Shown: positions 6,264-8,109 of the stretch, piece after piece
How positions within the stretch are numbered: the stretch's first letter is position 1
Layout: the number at the start of each line of letters is the position of its first letter
NCBI GenBank assembly: GCA_945897545.1
Contig: CAMDGJ010000131.1
Span: 1-8,109, forward strand
Direction: 5' to 3'
DNA from: Flavobacterium psychrophilum
Lineage (GTDB): Bacteria; Bacteroidota; Bacteroidia; Flavobacteriales; Flavobacteriaceae
Length of the DNA: 8,109 bases
The notes under the pieces: generated by a model
What the model saw: only the letters and a program-made list of their open reading frames with translations
The model's database searches: none
What the model was told of the DNA's origin: nothing
Translations under genes and position numbers: made by a program

Positions 6264-7256
6264 TTAAACCACCATCAAATTGCAACCTCGAACATCACTA
6301 TTATCAAAACGTCCCAAAACTTCGAAAGTAGTATTGGGATTTTTTCTGCCCAAATCTTGTGTAGCAATAAACGAACACGAATTAATGTTGGCCAAATCAA
6401 TTACGTTTATTCCGCCTGACTTCCCGAAAGGAACATAAGTCAAGGCATCTTCGGTATCGCGAACAAGGATTTGCATCCAAGAAGGGCATTCAAACACGCC
6501 ATTTCCTAGCGAATAAGCTTGCGAAAGCAATTCGGTCATTCCATATTCAGAATGGATGGCTGTCACGCCAAAACCTTGGCAAAGTTGTTCGTGTAATTCT
6601 TCGCGAATCATTTCTTTGCGACGACCTTTCATTCCGCCGGTTTCCATAATGATGGTGTTTTGCAATTGAAATTTTTGGTTTTCAATTAAATCCAATAAAG
6701 CATAGGTAACGCCAATTAAAATCACGGTTTGTCCTGAATTATCTAAACGGATTAATTTCTCGATTAGCTCTTCGTGGTTGTGAAGATAAAATCCGCTTTC
6801 GGGATTGTTGGTCATTTTTATCAGGTCTTCGACCATATAAATCAGTGAAGAACCTTCACGCTCCAAATAGGATGGGAGCAAAGCCAAAACAACATAATCC
6901 TGGATATTGCCATAGAATTGAGAGAAACCTTTTCGATAACTTTCTTCATAAAGAAAAACGTCTGTAACGTAATGTTTGCTGGTTGCCATTCCGGTTGTCC
7001 CACTGCTTGTAAAGGTTTCCTGAACGAGTCCCGAGGCTTCGGGATCATTGGAAACCACTTTATGACTTTTGAAAAACTGGATAGGTAAAAAAGGAATTTG
7101 CTCCAATGATTTTACTTTTTGGATATCTGTTTTTAAAAAATCGCAAAATTCTTTATAGACCAAGTTGTTTTCGTATTGGAAACGAAATACTTTTAGCGCT
7201 ATTTTTTCAAATTGCTTTTGGCTTGAAATCGTAAATATGTCAGGAGTAAGATTCAA
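6264..7256 (-). CDS. LuxE-like acyl-protein synthetase / acyl transferase with TTG start
   Basis: The 330-residue protein shows adenylate-forming (ANL) motifs in order. FTSSGTTG is at 82-89 (ATP-binding loop), ETGGMKGRRKEM at 205-216, and SEYGMTEL at 236-243 (the YGxTE core). TQDLGR at 299-304 corresponds to the usual TGD-x-GR, and GRFDNSDVRGCN at 315-326 to the hinge. It ends right after the hinge and so lacks the mobile C-terminal subdomain of acyl-CoA synthetases. That fits the LuxE acyl-protein synthetase family, which activates a fatty acid as acyl-AMP and moves it to an enzyme or carrier thiol. The substrate here is unknown. The start must be non-ATG: an in-frame TAA sits at 7266-7268, 3 codons upstream of TTG at 7256, and the next in-frame Met is residue 90, past the ATP loop. 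An exact -7 box lies just upstream. Confidence 0.85.
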   Translation of the reverse strand: MNLTPDIFTISSQKQFEKIALKVFRFQYENNLVYKEFCDFLKTDIQKVKSLEQIPFLPIQFFKSHKVVSNDPEASGLVQETFTSSGTTGMATSKHYVTDVFLYEESYRKGFSQFYGNIQDYVVLALLPSYLEREGSSLIYMVEDLIKMTNNPESGFYLHNHEELIEKLIRLDNSGQTVILIGVTYALLDLIENQKFQLQNTIIMETGGMKGRRKEMIREELHEQLCQGFGVTAIHSEYGMTELLSQAYSLGNGVFECPSWMQILVRDTEDALTYVPFGKSGGINVIDLANINSCSFIATQDLGRKNPNTTFEVLGRFDNSDVRGCNLMVV

Positions 7257-7270
7257 GAAGTATTTTTAAG

Positions 7271-7278
7271 CAAAGGTA
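7271..7278 (-). promoter_or_regulatory. -7 promoter element for the LuxE-like gene
   Basis: The minus strand reads TACCTTTG, an exact TAnnTTTG match, ending 14 bases before the TTG start and implying a leader of about 10 bases. Its position supports the TTG start. No clear -33 TTG is seen; the upstream side runs directly into repeat copy A (7285-7323). Confidence 0.5.
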
Positions 7279-7284
7279 AAATTA

Positions 7285-7323
7285 TTTGTATGATTTTGTC
7301 ATTTCGACGAAGGAGAAATCTCA
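7285..7323 (+). repeat. REP-like repeat copy A
   Basis: The core GTCATTTCGACG starts at 7298. The 39 bp at 7285-7323 match 7375-7413 at 34 of 39 positions, exactly 90 bp apart, counted directly. The end AGAAATCTCA is the common tail of the family. It stands as a single half-site with no inverted partner next to it. Confidence 0.75.
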
Positions 7324-7384
7324 TCAGTTGATTTCATTGGTTTTGCCATTTTGCTTTTGATTTTACAGGAATGCTTTGTATAGT

Positions 7385-7461
7385 TTTGTCATTCCGACGC
7401 AGGAGGAATCTCACCCTGTTACTCACATTTGTTGAGATTCCTCCTGCGTCGGAATGACAAA
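7385..7461. repeat. Perfect 29 bp inverted repeat (copies B and C), hairpin
   Basis: Bases 7385-7413 and 7433-7461 are exact reverse complements over 29 bp, separated by a 19 base loop (7414-7432). The arms carry the core GTCATTCCGACG and the tail GGAATCTCA. Either strand would fold into a very stable hairpin. The arrangement, two short repeats facing each other around a small spacer, is that of a REPIN-type element. No long T-tract follows on either strand, so it is not a standard terminator. Confidence 0.85.
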
Positions 7462-7556
7462 TAGCGGGCTAGTCTTTGTCGGTAAATTCAAAACTAAAAT
7501 GGCGCTACTCTTTTTTATGTGATTTATACCAATTAGACATATAAATTGGTCTTATT

Positions 7557-7612
7557 GTCAGTTCGAGCGCAGTCGAGAACCATTATTTCATCTCAACTAC
7601 GGTCGAAATGAC
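7557..7612. repeat. Second, imperfect inverted repeat of a related family (copies D and E)
   Basis: Bases 7557-7578 (GTCAGTTCGAGCGCAGTCGA and on) and the reverse complement of 7591-7612 (GTCATTTCGACCGTAGTTGA and on) agree at 18 of 22 positions around a 12 base loop. They share the GTCA-TTCGA start and GAGA end with copies A-C, so they look like a diverged branch of the same repeat family. Confidence 0.7.
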
Positions 7613-7616
7613 AAAC

Positions 7617-7650
7617 AAAAAAGCCCTAACTTTCGTTAGAGCTTTTAAAA
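7617..7650 (-). terminator. Rho-independent terminator of the T9SS-secreted protein gene
   Basis: Read on the minus strand, GCTCTAAC, a GAAA tetraloop and GTTAGGGC form an 8 bp stem with one G-U wobble, followed by six T. It lies 17-50 bases after the TAA at 7667. On the plus strand the wobble becomes a C-A mismatch, so the structure is tuned for minus-strand transcription, in agreement with the gene it follows. Confidence 0.85.
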
Positions 7651-7666
7651 TAATATGTAAAATTAA

Positions 7667-8109
7667 TTATTCAATAATTAACTTTCTAGTATCTGTTTTT
7701 CCGTCTTCAGTTACTTTTACAATATAGGCACCGCTTTTAAGGTTGGCAACACTTACTGCATTGTTTGAAGTTTTGGAGTTTAAAACTTGTTTTCCTAAAA
7801 TATCATAAACCGCAACCGTTTTTGCATTGCTGCTGTTAGAAGTAATGTATAAATTTCCGTTTTTAACGGGGTTTGGATATATGTTTAATCCAGCTATTGA
7901 ATTTTGTTTAACAGACAAAGAGCAAGTGTTAATTGCTGTACCTGAGTTTTTTGGCGCAGGAGTTGCCGCTGTAAAATCAGTAGCATTGTTATTTGTGTCT
8001 GTGCAGCCGCTAAGGTTTCTTTGTGCTGAAGTAGAATTTGTTAAAGCTGTTCCAGTTGGTCCAGTTCCTTCAAAACCTGAAGTAGAAGTTGCGCCAAATG
8101 CAACCTTAT
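7667..8109 (-). CDS. Secreted protein with C-terminal T9SS type A sorting domain (5' part missing at window edge)
   Basis: The minus frame is open from the window edge at 8109 to the TAA at 7667-7669, so this is the C-terminal 147 codons of a longer protein. The last ~72 residues are a classic type IX secretion type A sorting domain: LNIYPNPVKNG, then VAVYDILGKQV, then LKSGAYIVKV and the final RKLIIE. Such tails send a protein across the outer membrane through the Por/T9SS machinery and are cut or attached to the surface. Before it lies ALTNSTSAQRNLSGCTDTN and then NNATDFTAATPAPKN. This resembles the end of a lamin-tail (LTD) domain, common in secreted flavobacterial proteins and nucleases. 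The enzymatic part, if any, is outside the window. It has its own terminator and runs in the same direction as the LuxE-like gene, but 410 bp away. Confidence 0.88.
   Translation of the reverse strand, partial: KVAFGATSTSGFEGTGPTGTALTNSTSAQRNLSGCTDTNNNATDFTAATPAPKNSGTAINTCSLSVKQNSIAGLNIYPNPVKNGNLYITSNSSNAKTVAVYDILGKQVLNSKTSNNAVSVANLKSGAYIVKVTEDGKTDTRKLIIE

Larger units (their letters stand above)
7257..7666. other. 410 bp intergenic region with a cluster of palindromic repeats
   Basis: No credible protein-coding frame is present. From left to right it holds the acyl transferase promoter (7271-7278), repeat copies A and B as direct repeats, and copy C inverted to B. An AT-rich stretch without repeats (7462-7527) and a small dyad ACCAATT/AATTGGT (7528-7534 and 7544-7550) follow. 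Then comes a second imperfect hairpin (7557-7612), and finally the terminator of the secreted-protein gene (7617-7650). Confidence 0.8.

Noticed and set aside
7385..7461. Rho-independent terminator
   Set aside because: The hairpin is strong, but neither strand has a T-tract right after it and the loop is 19 bases; a proper terminator exists at 7617-7650.
7528..7550. ACCAATT/AATTGGT dyad as a terminator or operator
   Set aside because: Only 7 AT-rich pairs, no T-tract and no promoter overlap; likely by chance in such base composition.
7285..7612. CRISPR array
   Set aside because: The copies differ from each other, are partly inverted, and have no regular spacers or cas genes; they fit palindromic intergenic repeats.
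7667..7918. A separate small 83-residue gene starting at 7918
   Set aside because: The codon at 7918-7916 is TTG inside a longer open frame that continues to 8109, and sorting tails occur as ends of larger secreted proteins.

Overview
The window looks like chromosomal DNA from a member of the Bacteroidota, most likely a Flavobacterium or close relative. The DNA is AT-rich. Several genes are preceded by the Bacteroidota -7 promoter element TAnnTTTG and lack clear Shine-Dalgarno sequences. One protein ends in a type IX secretion (T9SS) type A sorting domain, and DUF4271 and DUF4296, families typical of this phylum, flank a polyprenyl-phosphate mannosyltransferase and a dihydroorotase.

Layout. 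At 1-537 (minus, running off the left edge) is a DUF4271 membrane protein. A 190 bp divergent intergenic region separates it from a tight plus-strand operon at 728-3368: a polyprenol-phosphate mannosyltransferase-like GT2 enzyme, a dihydroorotase of pyrimidine synthesis (0 bp gap), and a DUF4296 lipoprotein with a lysine-rich repeated tail (4 bp gap). The lipoprotein gene overlaps by 17 bp, tail to tail, with an extended-SDR NAD-dependent epimerase/dehydratase (3352-4341, minus). A 110 bp divergent spacer with a 7 bp tandem repeat and a good promoter leads to tyrosyl-tRNA synthetase (4452-5744, plus). Next comes a compact type II toxin-antitoxin pair (5775-6222), with an AT-rich palindrome over its likely promoter. 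At 6264-7256 (minus) is a LuxE-like acyl-protein synthetase/acyl transferase that must start at a TTG codon. The window ends inside a secreted protein (7667-8109, minus) with the end of a probable lamin-tail domain and a T9SS sorting tail.

The most unusual non-coding region is the 410 bp gap at 7257-7666. It holds five related copies of a short GTCATTTCGA-type repeat, including one perfect 29 bp inverted repeat and a second imperfect hairpin. These look like a REP/REPIN-type palindromic family. The left part of the window is housekeeping (pyrimidine synthesis, lipid-linked sugar, envelope, translation). The toxin-antitoxin pair and the repeat cluster are the accessory elements. No complete new multi-gene system is visible. 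The best candidates for follow-up are the repeat cluster, the toxin-antitoxin operator, and the dihydroorotase whose usual first metal-binding histidine is a glutamine.
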